NCBI GenBank assembly: GCA_031841125.1
Contig: CM063109.1
Coordinates: 224,321 to 288,320, forward strand
Reading direction: 5' to 3'
DNA: 64,000 bases
Origin: Acanthococcus lagerstroemiae
Taxonomy: Eukaryota > Arthropoda > Insecta > Hemiptera > Eriococcidae
The notes under the pieces were generated by a model. It searched no databases, was not told the origin of the DNA, and worked only from the letters and a program-made list of their open reading frames with translations. A program made the translations under genes and the position numbers. Position 1 is the stretch's first letter. Each line of letters opens with the position of its first letter. Below are positions 30,503 to 39,404 of the stretch, piece by piece.

Positions 30503-31558
30503 TTAAAATTTTAGTCGAGATTTGTCTTTACTCTTTAAAGTCGCAATGATTTCGCGAGTGAACCAGCATGGGTAATGACCTTGCTTTTTGGTCAGTTTTG
30601 GCACTGTGTCACTTAGTATACGCTGCAGTGTATCATCAAAATAGTTGATTGCTTCATTACTGTTTTCAATTTGATAGAGATAATCCCAGTTTGTCTCTTT
30701 GAATTGATAATACATTGCAAGAAAATCAGCTTTAGAATAGTTGAGAAATTCCGTCTTTTCAGGAATGGCATCGAGGTTGCTTTTGCTACTGGTTGGTTGA
30801 GTGAAAGGTATAGTGAGAGTAATCGGCGGGTGGTGTCTGTCCCAGCAAGAGATTAGTGATTGATCTGACTTCGGGCTGATTTCCTCTATGTTTGTTAATA
30901 CCAAATCCAGAGTTCTATGAAGATGATTAGTCACATAATTTCAGGACTGCATGTTGCAGATTTGTATAAACTCGTACAGGTCCCTAACTTTTGAATTACA
31001 GCCTTCGTTTGTTATTCGTTGGTTCGCATTCAGAATGTCGAAGTCAGGTAGATTGAAGTCTCCAGTAATAATTATATTATGTTGTAGCACTTGATAGTGG
31101 CTCATAACGTTCTTGTACGCACTTAAATATGCATTTCTGCTGGTATTTAGAGGAAAATAAAAAGCGCCCAGAAAGGTTTTACCTGTATTATTATATTGCG
31201 GATTCATCCTAATCCATACGTGTTCAAATTCTTTTTCATTTACTTTGAGAGATGATATTCTTTCGCTTGCTATGCCCTTCTTAACTGCAACAATAACTCC
31301 TCCTCCTCCACGTTCCTTATTCAGTACTTCATAATCTCTGTCTTTCCTATACACAGTGTACCTGTTATCAAAAAGTTCTGCTGTGTTAATGCCTGTGTGT
31401 AGCCAGGTTTCAGTCAGCACAATAACATCATAATTATTCGATAAGACAGCCTCATAGAATTTGTTGACTCTCGTCCTTAAGCCACGCACATTTTGATACA
31501 ACAACGATATCATCAAACTAATTTTATTTTGGTATGAAACAGTGATTTGATTTAACAA
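30503..31558 (-). pseudogene. ORF2 apurinic-like endonuclease and linker, CR1/Daphne-like
   Basis: The first 205 codons (31558-30941) contain exonuclease-endonuclease-phosphatase motifs: LLYQNVRGLRTRVNKFYE, VIVLTETWLHTGI, ERGGGGVIVAVKKGI and ITGDFNLPDFDIL. The frame shifts at about 30940 into TNHLHRTLDLVLTN (30934 on), including WDRHHPPITLTI, the SDHxxxx-type end of the endonuclease fold with Asp-Arg-His instead of Ser-Asp-His. This nickase starts target-primed reverse transcription. Confidence 0.8.
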
Positions 31559-31734
31559 TTTTGTTGATGATTTCGTGAGATTACCGAGTCATGAATCGAC
31601 TTAAGCAGAAAGCTGCAAGCAGAGCGAACAGGAAACAACGGCCCCGGTTCCCGAATATTTAGGAGAGACGACGGGCGGCACGGGGCTACGGAGCGGGACA
31701 TACTTAATCTATATTATAAAGAATACAACAACCA

Positions 31735-31755
31735 AAAAAAAAAAAAAAAAAAAAT
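31735..31755 (+). repeat. A-run
   Basis: About 21 adenines between ORF1 and ORF2 of the CR1/Daphne-like element, possibly the tail of a small insertion. Confidence 0.7.
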
Positions 31756-31850
31756 TACAAATGAAATATAAAAATCTGCTGTAGAAACTAAAAAGATATT
31801 ACTTACAAAGATATTACTTTACTTGTCAGAGTGTGTCGTGTACAGCGAAA

Positions 31851-32055
31851 TCACCTCAGTAACCCGAGTTCGTTTTCATACTGAATTCGAATTGGACTAG
31901 ATTCCTTATTTTTTCGAACGAATATTTTATCTCCCGTCATCCACACAAATACTCGTACTTACACTCAGTTGCCTTCTTTTTGACCTGACGGAGTAGTTGC
32001 ATTTTCCATGGTGCGACATGATCGGTTATGTGTGCCTTGCCTTCGATGCGGTATC
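31851..32055 (-). pseudogene. ORF1 C-terminal part (FP25K-like domain) of the CR1/Daphne-like element
   Basis: The - strand reads GYRIEGKAHITDHVAPWKMQ and then RQVKKKATECK, a frameshift, and VWMTGDKIFVRKNKESS up to a TGA at 31851-31853. This is the C-terminal pattern of the domain named after the baculovirus FP (few-polyhedra) protein, common in ORF1 of insect non-LTR elements. It directly continues the ORF1 sequence on the far side of the MULE (34020 upward): the codons join at the 9-bp target-site duplication. Confidence 0.7.
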
Positions 32056-32070
32056 CTAATTTTGGTTCGG

Positions 32071-32185
32071 TGTAAATTGTACGCAGGTGAATTGTACTCA
32101 GGAAATTGTACGCAAGCGAAAATTGTACGTAGGAAAATTGTACGCAGGAAAATTCTTCGCAGAGAAATTTGTACGCATAGGTTGT
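32071..32185 (+). repeat. MULE left end, TGTACGCAGGAAAAT repeat array
   Basis: Around seven degenerate units AAATTGTACGCAGG(T/A)(G/A)A in tandem, a likely transposase-binding array. Confidence 0.85.
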
Positions 32186-32441
32186 ACGTACGAAAGCAAA
32201 TTATGATAGGTACAAACTAGAAAAAATACAATAGATACACGAAAGTAAATGAATAAGTTTGTAAGTTGGAATGATCTCGTTTAGAAGTGGGTGATAACAG
32301 GCTATCTGTAAGATTGTTCTAGTCACTGCCTGTGTTAACGGTTGCAATGTACTTTAGGTACTCGCAGATAAACTAGCGAGCAATACGTTTATATTCTCGT
32401 GAAGGTTATCAATAAATCGCAGCTTTCATACAGAAAAACTC

Positions 32442-33829
32442 GTGGACGGTGGATTTTTGTATGTGAAAGATAAAGTCGTAGGTCTAGTAATACACTGGAG
32501 GTGCGAACTTTTCCAAAAAAAAAATGTCGTGCTCGGTTACATACTCGCGGTGATGAAATTGTACGACGATGGAAAACTGAGCATGTATCTCATACCGGTG
32601 AAGCTCGCGCTGTGGAGGCTGCTGAATTGAAAGGAGCCCTAAAGCGTGCTGCAAAGGATTCACATCTCGCGCCAAAAGTTCTGGTCGCTGACTGCATCAG
32701 CACTGCATCGCAGCACGCTGTAGTAGCGTTGCCCCCTATAAGCGCTCTGAAGCGCAACATACACAACGCTCGACGAGGTGAGGCGAAGTATCCGAAATTA
32801 CCGAAGCATAGGAAAGATCTGGTGATACCTGACGTTTTACTTCATACACAGAAAAGGGAAGACTTTCTTCTTCACGATTCTGGGCACGGAGACGCAGACC
32901 GTATCCTCCTTTTTGGGACGCATAATAACCTTTCTCTGTTGAGACGAGCACAACTGTGGTTGGTAGACGGAACGTTTAAAACCACCCCCAGTCTCTTCTA
33001 TCAGCTTTACACGGTACACTGTATTATCGAATCTGAAACGTTTCCGGTACTGTACGCGCTGCTGCCGAATAAGACAAATGCTACATACACGAGTATGTTC
33101 AAGAAAATTAAATCTCATTTGCCCCCAGATGCCGCTCCGAGAACCGTACTAATGGACTTCGAGCAAGCGGTCATGAATACTTTTAGCGCCGAATTCCCGA
33201 ATACCAGAATACAAGGCTGCTTTTTCCACTTATGTCAAGCTCTGATGCGCCACGTGCAGAGCGCTGGTCTAAAAGCAAAGTACGAAAATGACAGTGACTT
33301 TGCACATCGTCTTCGCCATTTGGCTGCCCTTGCGTTCGTACCCGTGGACGATGTGGTCAAAGCTTTAGAAGGCTTGTGTGATGCCTATGTTATTCCAGCT
33401 GATGCGGCGAAAGTGGTCAATTATTTCGAAGACACGTGGATCGGCCGCCCACATCGTCGAGGGAGGCGTCCCCCACTATTCCCCATAGCTATGTGGAACT
33501 GCTACGAGGCCGCAGTCGAATCTATGCCGAAAACGAATAATGCCGTGGAGGGGTGGCATACAGGATTCGAAGCGACTGTCGATGCGACCCATCCGAATAT
33601 ATTTCGGTTCATTGAGGCCCTTCATCGAGAGCAAGTCTTAGCGGATGTAAAGTACGAGCAGGTCATCATCGCTGGGGAGCCTCCCATTAAGAAAAAAAAA
33701 ATTTATCGTGATTGCGCTGCAAGGCTTCAAGCACTCGTTGGCCGGTACCACCTTCAAAATGACAACGAGGACGAGGAAGACCATATGCTACGCTACTTAC
33801 ACAGCATCGCGCATAATATTGCCTACTAA
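32442..33829 (+). CDS. FLYWCH-type MULE transposase (one frameshift)
   Basis: The N-terminal FLYWCH zinc finger is split across two frames: VDGGFLYVKDKVV...WRCELFQKK from 32442, then CRARLHTRGDE...HVSHTGEA in the frame that opens at 32501. The shift falls in an A-run at about 32515-32524. The second frame is open for 442 codons to a TAA at 33827-33829. The MULE transposase core shows D156 (LWLVDGTFKTT), D219 (VLMDFEQA), the GCFFHLCQAL motif (C240, H243) and E350 (NNAVEGWH), matching the DDE triad. A basic KKKK stretch and acidic NEDEEDH lie near the C-terminus. The initiator is not seen; AG before 32431 may be a splice acceptor. It mobilises MULEs with 8-10 bp duplications. Only one lesion, so recent activity or an assembly slip in the homopolymer is likely. 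Confidence 0.85.
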
Positions 33830-33862
33830 AGTTTATGTTTTATTTCGTTTACAATAATTATA

Positions 33863-34000
33863 CCTGCTTACAATTTTTCTGCGTACAATTTACCTGCGTC
33901 CAAATTTTCAGCGTACAATTTTCGCTTGCGTACAATTTTCCCTTGCGTACAATTTACTTGCGTACAATTTCCTGCGTAGAGTTTACCTGCGTACAATTTA
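33863..34000 (-). repeat. MULE right end, inverted repeat array
   Basis: About nine units CCTGCGTACAATTT in opposite orientation to 32071-32185. Confidence 0.85.
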
Positions 34001-34019
34001 CTGGACACCCCTAATTTTG

Positions 34020-34687
34020 ATAAGGTTACTTCTTTCGCTTTCCAGGCCTCCATAAGGTGCTGTTTTACATTTCGGCGAGTGAATTTTACTACAAAATTGG
34101 AGGGGGTCGATTACTGGCTTCTTGCGGTGGTATTCTGTGGCTAATATCTATATCGTCTTCCTTCAGGCTGAAGTCTAGGACTCGAGCACATTGTAGCACG
34201 ATGTTGTCGGTGGATTCTTTGTCGCCAACCGGTATTCCATGTATTACCGCGTTATTTTTCCTGTGGTGTGCTGTTCAAGCTCGTTTACCCTACATTCCAG
34301 TTCCGTATTTCGTTTGATGAGCTTCTCATTTTCGATTTTTAGGTCTGTAATCTGTTTGTTGAACATTTGTTGTAAGTTTAAGCAAATATGGTGTGTGTGC
34401 TTTTCAAAAATTGCATTTAACCTAGCAATTTGCGTCTCCGTGAAGTCATCCCCTTCCATTCCATACGGAAGCTGATGTTCGTCGTCTCTTTCATTTAGAG
34501 TAGCCTGCAATTCTGGGGAATTCACGTTTTCCGTTCCGTCTGTATTTGTCGTTTCCTTGAACTCTGAGGACTTCTCGTTTTCCTTTTCTTCGTTATTGAT
34601 CGTTTTCGGAGATGACACAGTGGTGCATGTTCGGCAAATACTCCTTGCTGATAGAAAGCAAGCGCACTTTGAGCACTTTCCAGGCAT
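34020..34687 (-). pseudogene. ORF1 N-terminal part of the CR1/Daphne-like element
   Basis: ATG at 34685-34687 opens MPGKCSKCACFLSARSICRTC, a Cys-rich (CxxC...CxxC) N-terminus. A Glu/Lys/Asn-rich linker and a leucine/heptad coiled coil (ITDLKIENEKLIKRNTELEC) follow. The frame breaks at about 34244 and continues in another: NAVIHGIPVGDKESTDNIVL and DIDISHRIPP (FP25K-like fold), then after another single-base shift KFTRRNVKQHLMEAWK, reaching the MULE junction at 34019. ORF1 proteins bind element RNA. Gene disrupted both by frameshifts and by the MULE. Confidence 0.75.
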
Positions 34688-34921
34688 GCTGACAAGCGAA
34701 AATCAAACTTGAATTAAATCTAGACTTTTATGACTACTATCGGGCACTGACAACGCGATAACGTTCACTTGAACGCGAGAAAACACGTTACATCGGTTCG
34801 CATGAAACAAGCAGGTTTCTTTTGTAAAACAGAGTTGCACAATTATACTGTTATGAGTAAAATACGAATCGAACCACACGCCTCCGCCTTAAGACCGATT
34901 TAAAGAAAAAAATTATGAAAA

Positions 34922-35116
34922 TAATAAAAATAACAACAGAGTACGTTCACGTAAAAGGAATATATTCTTAATAGCATAAAAAGAAATGAACGAGAAATAC
35001 ATATAAACCGCATGTGAAAAAATCTGATTCCATCACATTTTCTACAAACCAAAATAACACAATACAAAGTATAGACCATAGACTCAATCTAGAATGGATA
35101 GATGGATAATTCAACA
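34922..35116 (-). repeat. Copia-like 3' LTR
   Basis: 195 bp. On the - strand it starts TGTTGAATTATCC and ends GTTATTTTTATTA. Aligned with 37884-38074, it has an extra ACAT and three substitutions. Confidence 0.9.
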
Positions 35117-35154
35117 TTCCGCCGCATTCGTAGATTAGTCTGTTTTGAATCCTT

Positions 35155-37182
35155 CTACTGAACACCTGAAACACAGTAGGCAAAAAAATTATTTTGTGAG
35201 TAAACATTCACATGTGAAGTATTCTCTATAGGAGTTGGTACTTTGGGAGAACTTATAGGACACCAAACTTTGATAGGACTAAAATTTTCATCAAGTAAAT
35301 TATTATTTTGTCTTTTATAACAAGTGTTACTGGTAGAAACATCAGTAACATAATCTGACCTTGACAAAGGGGCTACATTTCTGGAAGGTTTTGCAGAAAA
35401 GTTTTGTGATTCATTCATCTGATTCCCGGAATTTATTTGTACTTGTTCATCAGGAATAAGGCAGTTATTTATTGTTTTAGAAGTTAAAATATTCAACCCT
35501 ATGTCTTTATATAATAAATTTTTATTAAAAATAACATCTCTTACAGTCATTATTTTCTTGGTTTCTAAACTGAATAACTTATAGCCATTATGAGCATACC
35601 CTACAAGAATGCATTTGTCTGAATGGCTTTCTAACTTATCTGTTTTCACAGTTTTTGAATAGCATATACACCTAAAAATTCTTAAATTTGATAAATCTGG
35701 CCTTTTATTTGTAACCATTTCAAAAGGTGTTTTCTTAGGCTTGAGAGCATTAGTTGGGCTCCTATTTATTAGATACACTGCTGTTTCTACAGCTAAGCCC
35801 CAACAAGTTTTTGGTAGCCCACTTTCTAGAAGTAGCGCTCTTGTTCTTTCCATGATAGTTATATTCATACGTTCTGCCATACCATTTAAAGCAGGTGTAT
35901 TCCTAATTGTATAATGAAGTTCTGTTCCTTTTAATTTCGCATGATTTTTGAATTCATTACTAGAGTATTCTCCTTCATTATCACAATACAAATATTTAAT
36001 TCCATTTTGTCTAAAAAGAACACACATCCTCTGTTCATACTCTTTGTAACATTGGACAACTTCTGATTTATACTTTAACAAGTAAACAGTGGTAAAATGG
36101 ATGTATTCCTCAATAAATATTAGAAAATACATTTCTCCAAACATCGTTTGCGTGAAACGTCCACAAACATCTGTATGTACTCTATCAAGTGGACTTAAAT
36201 TAGGTTTCACCTTTTCATTATTCAGGGGCTTTCTTGTTTGTTTGCTCTGAACACATATTTCACAGACTGGAGGATTTTTATCAATGTTCTTTTGCATAGT
36301 TTCACTGTTCATGACACAGTTATTTTCAACTAGGTTTTGGATTCCTGAAAAGGACAAATGACCTAATCTCTTATGCCATAAATTATTTACAATAGTCATG
36401 ATTGCACTATTACTAACGTTAACTGTCTGACCAACAATTTTTGAAAACTGAAATTGAAACAGCATTGCATTACATCTGTTTCCAGTAGCTAGGATTTGGT
36501 TATTTGTGTATAAATAGGCTCTGTTATTTTCCACTTTAAAGTTTATGTTCTGATTTTGCAGTCTAATGAGCGAGAGAATATTACAACGGCAGTCAGGAGC
36601 AAAGTACACGTTTGTTAGTAGTCCTTTAGCATTTAGATTAGTCAAGATTTGAATACTGCCCTTTTTATAAGCTGTAAGAGAAAAATCCTTTCTCGCTAAA
36701 CCTAGATTATAAGGTGGATTCAGATCTATAGCATTATCTAAATATTCTGAGCAGCTTACTAGATATTCAGTACTACCAGAATCTATAATAAATGAAATAT
36801 AACTTTTGCTCTGTTCAATACTCGTACCTGAATTACCTGTATACCCAATAAAACCAAAATCTGGATCCACAATGAGATTTGCATTGGCTGGCTTATGTTG
36901 TTGTTGATTCAGCTGCGGGTTGGATGACTGATCGGCTTCTTTCTTCGCTTTTAAAAATCTGCATACTCGGTAAGTATGACCAACCTTCTTACAAAAGGTG
37001 CAATACATGGATGAATGATTAATAAAGTTCGACGACTTCACTTGATCCCTAGAACTAGATGGAACTGCTGGTTTTCTTCCACGATGATTTCTCTGGCGTT
37101 GCGAACCACCGCGATGGAAAGGGAAGGAGCCACGACGATTCTGGTAGTCGAATTTCTTTTGCTTCGGCTTGTCAATCATCAT
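35155..37182 (-). CDS. Copia-like pol fragment: zinc knuckle, protease, integrase (675 codons, open)
   Basis: Opens at ATG 37180-37182, overlapping the gag stop by a few bases, and has no stop for 675 codons. In order: a basic region, a zinc knuckle CTFCKKVGHTYRVC (residues 61-74), a protease with FIIDSGST (DSG at 134-136), a pre-integrase zinc domain (LWHKRLGHLSF...CEICVQSKQTRKP), and the integrase core with D in RVHTDVCGRF, D in YLYCDNEGEYSS and E in NGMAERMN, then INRSPTNALKPKKTPFE. It ends at CVSGVQ where RT should begin soon after. The last bases read GTGTTTCAG|G, like the splice acceptor that copia elements use near the 3' end. Codes for the processing and integration proteins; the copying enzyme is missing. 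Confidence 0.88.
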   Translation of the reverse strand: MMIDKPKQKKFDYQNRRGSFPFHRGGSQRQRNHRGRKPAVPSSSRDQVKSSNFINHSSMYCTFCKKVGHTYRVCRFLKAKKEADQSSNPQLNQQQHKPANANLIVDPDFGFIGYTGNSGTSIEQSKSYISFIIDSGSTEYLVSCSEYLDNAIDLNPPYNLGLARKDFSLTAYKKGSIQILTNLNAKGLLTNVYFAPDCRCNILSLIRLQNQNINFKVENNRAYLYTNNQILATGNRCNAMLFQFQFSKIVGQTVNVSNSAIMTIVNNLWHKRLGHLSFSGIQNLVENNCVMNSETMQKNIDKNPPVCEICVQSKQTRKPLNNEKVKPNLSPLDRVHTDVCGRFTQTMFGEMYFLIFIEEYIHFTTVYLLKYKSEVVQCYKEYEQRMCVLFRQNGIKYLYCDNEGEYSSNEFKNHAKLKGTELHYTIRNTPALNGMAERMNITIMERTRALLLESGLPKTCWGLAVETAVYLINRSPTNALKPKKTPFEMVTNKRPDLSNLRIFRCICYSKTVKTDKLESHSDKCILVGYAHNGYKLFSLETKKIMTVRDVIFNKNLLYKDIGLNILTSKTINNCLIPDEQVQINSGNQMNESQNFSAKPSRNVAPLSRSDYVTDVSTSNTCYKRQNNNLLDENFSPIKVWCPISSPKVPTPIENTSHVNVYSQNNFFAYCVSGVQ

Positions 37183-37451
37183 TCAGCATTCTGACAGTCT
37201 AAAGTTAGGCTGTGATTCCTCAGCTGAGCCTTGATTCTCTCGATTTGTAATTCATCCTTGGATGTCATACTGATGGCTGTTACAGCATTGCTGAATTTCT
37301 GATTGGTTGAACGTAATAGTAGAGCTGACAGGAACTGTTCATCGGCAACTGCTGTTACTCCACTGCTTCGTAGTTCGTTGACAATTCTGTCAAACTGTGT
37401 GAAGTACGCTATCAAGTCAGTGTCATCATCCTTCATTTTTAGTCGTAACAA
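37179..37451 (-). pseudogene. Copia-like Gag, C-terminal part
   Basis: A 90-codon frame reads LRLKMKDDDTDLIAYFTQFD, IVNELRSSGV, ADEQFLSALLLRS and ends DCQNAE at a TGA overlapping the pol ATG. This corresponds to the middle of the copia capsid domain. It lies out of frame with both neighbours, so frameshifts separate it. Those shifts could be decay, since copia normally has one gag-pol frame. Confidence 0.7.
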
Positions 37452-37491
37452 TTTGTCGAAAAGATGTAGTTGGTTCGCAGGGCTTTTGTCT

Positions 37492-37800
37492 TCATAATGG
37501 TTTTTTAAGGCTTAGGGCTTGCCATATTTCGAACGCTGACGACTTGTCTTTGACCAAATTTAATGCATACGCACTTAGATGTCGAATTATGATTTCCATT
37601 GCAATCGCGTCCTTTTCTAGTAGAGCTTCTTCTTCACTGGGATCATTGTCAGCGGTAACAGTGTGTATTCCATCAATTGCATCGAGGCACTTTTTACTTC
37701 TCAATAACGCACGAGCACATAAACACCATTCGGCATAGTATTCGAGTTTATAATCTAGAGGCGTAAATGAAAGTTGTAACCCGGCTTGCATCATGATTAT
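37492..37800 (-). pseudogene. Copia-like Gag, N-terminal part
   Basis: From a Met pair near 37790 the frame reads MMQAGLQLSFTPLDYKLEY, EWCLCARALLRSKKCLDAID, IIIRHLSAYALNLV and SAFEIWQALS, the capsid N-terminal pattern (DxxxxxIWxxL) of copia/UBN2-type Gag. It is stopped at 37492 and the next part is in another frame. Confidence 0.7.
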
Positions 37801-37868
37801 AAGTAACTCGCGAAAAACGACAAAAAGTAAAACAAAGAAATTAAACAATTAAACAGTAGCAAAGCAAG

Positions 37869-37883
37869 CCTGGGCCCATAACC
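37869..37883 (-). other. Copia primer-binding site (tRNA-iMet half-molecule type)
   Basis: GGTTATGGGCCCAGG on the - strand, immediately after the 5' LTR. Copia of Drosophila uses GGTTATGGGCCCAG at the same place, primed by an internal fragment of initiator tRNA-Met. Confidence 0.85.
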
Positions 37884-38074
37884 TAATAAAAATAACAACA
37901 GAGTACGTTCACGTAAAAGGAATATATTCTTAATAGCATAAAAAGAAATGAACGAGAAATATAAACCGCATGTGAAAAACCCTGATTCCATCACATTTTC
38001 TACAAACCAAAATAACACAATACCAAGTATAGACCATAGACTCAATCTAGAATGGATAGATGGATAATTCAACA
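37884..38074 (-). repeat. Copia-like 5' LTR
   Basis: 191 bp, starts TGTTGAATTATCC on the - strand. Near-identical to 34922-35116. Confidence 0.9.
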
Positions 38075-38079
38075 GAAAA

Positions 38080-38707
38080 AGCAATTGCAATAGAGGGTGT
38101 TTGCTTGCAGCGCTCCGCGCGGCAAACACCCTAAAAAATTATGATGAAAAAGCAATTGCAATAGGGTACTTGTCAGAGGTGCTTAGCCAATCAGACTGGC
38201 TAAAACTAACAGCTAAAACTAATTTTTTCTTTTATTAATTGGCTTCGGCTAACGGCTAATGGCTACAGGACGCTGATTGGCTAACTAACGGCTAGCTAAC
38301 AGCTAAAGACTAATCCACATTTTTGGTAAAAATAAAATAGGTTAAGTGGTAACTTCGTTCCAATTCTTTTTCTTTCCCCCAATTTCGAGTCCGAGTTTGA
38401 CTGAGTTTGCAGTTTCAATCCAAAAAACAAAAATCCACCAAATAGGAATAGGAAAAAGATTCAGTTTGAATGTAGTCAAGAGGGAAAAGGCAAGAAATTA
38501 GCAAAATGAAATCAGCCGTTAGCTTCCGAATTTCCATTGGCTTACGGCTAGCTAATGGCTAAAAAATTTTCAATTGGCTAGCTAACGGCTGACTAGAAAT
38601 TTCCCAAAAACTGCACGCCAACGGCTAACAGCTAACAGCTAATGGCTAGCTAAGCGCGTCTGGTGTTTGTTTGTAGCAGCGCTACGCGCGGCAAACACCC
38701 TAAAAAT
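38080..38707 (+). repeat. Two tandem hairpin monomers, the second split by a hAT MITE
   Basis: A monomer of about 65 bp (GAAAAAGCAATTGCAATAG, then GGGTGTTTGC...GGCAAACACCCT hairpin with a GCGC core) occurs at 38080-38137 and again at 38150-38173 plus 38663-38702. The copia insertion point lies in the first monomer. Confidence 0.6.
38174..38662. mobile_element. hAT-like MITE with GGCTAA subterminal repeats
   Basis: Ends CAGAGGTGCTTAGCC (38174) and GGCTAGCTAAGCGCGTCTG (38662), flanked by GTACTTGT (38166-38173) and GTGTTTGT (38663-38670), 6 of 8 identical. The first 140 and last 140 bp are crowded with CGGCTAA/TTAGCCG motifs in both orientations, typical for hAT transposase binding clusters. 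No ORF. Confidence 0.75.
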
Positions 38708-39115
38708 GTACGATTAAATCCTAATGTTGATAAGAACTTGAAGGAACTAGCTGCTATTGAAAACTTCCGCCAGATGTCAGCCATTACGTTGCTGGGTCCG
38801 AAGTTTCAACAGTGCTAATCGCTGTTGGCAGCGTTAAAAAATATATTAACGGCTATCTTGGATGTGTTTTGGTTCTTCGCTTTTACCAGTGCCATGAAAT
38901 TTGTCTTTGTAATTTTGAAGTGCCCAAAATATGCAGAATAATTTTTCGTTATCCACCCGAGACGGCAGTTGGTAGACTAGGAATGGGCACGTCAAATGCC
39001 TTCGACTTTCGACCTGGTTATTCGACAGATGGTTGAATAGCCTATTTTACATGCCAATGTATGTATAATATGTAAAATATGCAGCACACCGCACGATAAC
39101 ACTTCCACTCAAATT
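38708..39115. other. No gene recognised
   Basis: The 74-codon frame at 38812-39036 has no recognisable features. Confidence 0.4.
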
Positions 39116-39123
39116 ACATATAT

Positions 39124-39396
39124 CAGTGGCGGATCTAGAAATTTTCCAAGGGGGGTGTTTTCAAAATGAATCTTTTTCTACCTCCGCCCCCCTAAACTAT
39201 CGAGGTGAATGTCATTTTAAATAGGTTCTGAAGACAAGTTTCATAATGTGATTAAATCGTTTCAAAATGAACATTATTGTAGACTGTTGTGCTGCAGGTA
39301 CTTAAAAACATGACTCAAAACTCAAGCGGTTTTTCTTTCTGGTACCCGAAGGAGCGGAGGAGTGCGACCCCCCCCCCCTCCTTAGATAAGCCACTG
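39124..39396. mobile_element. hAT-like MITE
   Basis: Ends CAGTGGCGG (39124) and CCACTG (39396) with a perfect 8-bp duplication ACATATAT (39116-39123, 39397-39404). 273 bp, without coding capacity; C-runs near the right end. Confidence 0.85.
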
Positions 39397-39404
39397 ACAT
39401 ATAT

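Larger units (their letters stand above)
32065..34010 (+). mobile_element. MULE (Mutator-like) transposon inside ORF1
   Basis: Flanked by the perfect 9-bp duplication CTAATTTTG (32056-32064 and 34011-34019). Both ends are made of repeated AATTGTACGCAGG / CCTGCGTACAATT units: about seven at 32071-32185 and nine inverted at 33863-34000. The outermost bases GTTCGGTGTAAATTG and the complement of CAATTTACTGGACACCC are related but imperfect. It encodes a FLYWCH-MULE transposase on +. Confidence 0.88.
28085..34800 (-). mobile_element. CR1/Daphne-like non-LTR retrotransposon, split by a MULE
   Basis: On the - strand: ORF1 (34687 down to 31851, interrupted by the MULE at 32065-34010), an ORF2 with endonuclease (31558-30941) and RT (ending near 28637), a 3' UTR with a terminal hairpin and an (ATT)n tail. 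Excluding the MULE it is about 4.7 kb, near full length. It interrupts inverted copy 3 of repeat family A. The 5' boundary near 34800 is approximate because the upstream junction is not marked by a clear duplication. Confidence 0.8.
34922..38074 (-). mobile_element. Copia-like LTR retrotransposon lacking RT/RNase H
   Basis: Two LTRs (34922-35116 and 37884-38074), a 5-bp duplication GAAAA (34917-34921 and 38075-38079), a primer-binding site adjoining the 5' LTR, gag and a pol frame that stops after the integrase. RT and RNase H are absent, so the internal region is only about 2.8 kb instead of around 4-5 kb. The LTRs differ at three bases and a 4-bp indel, indicating a young insertion. It is likely mobilised in trans or is a dead deletion copy. 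Confidence 0.9.
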
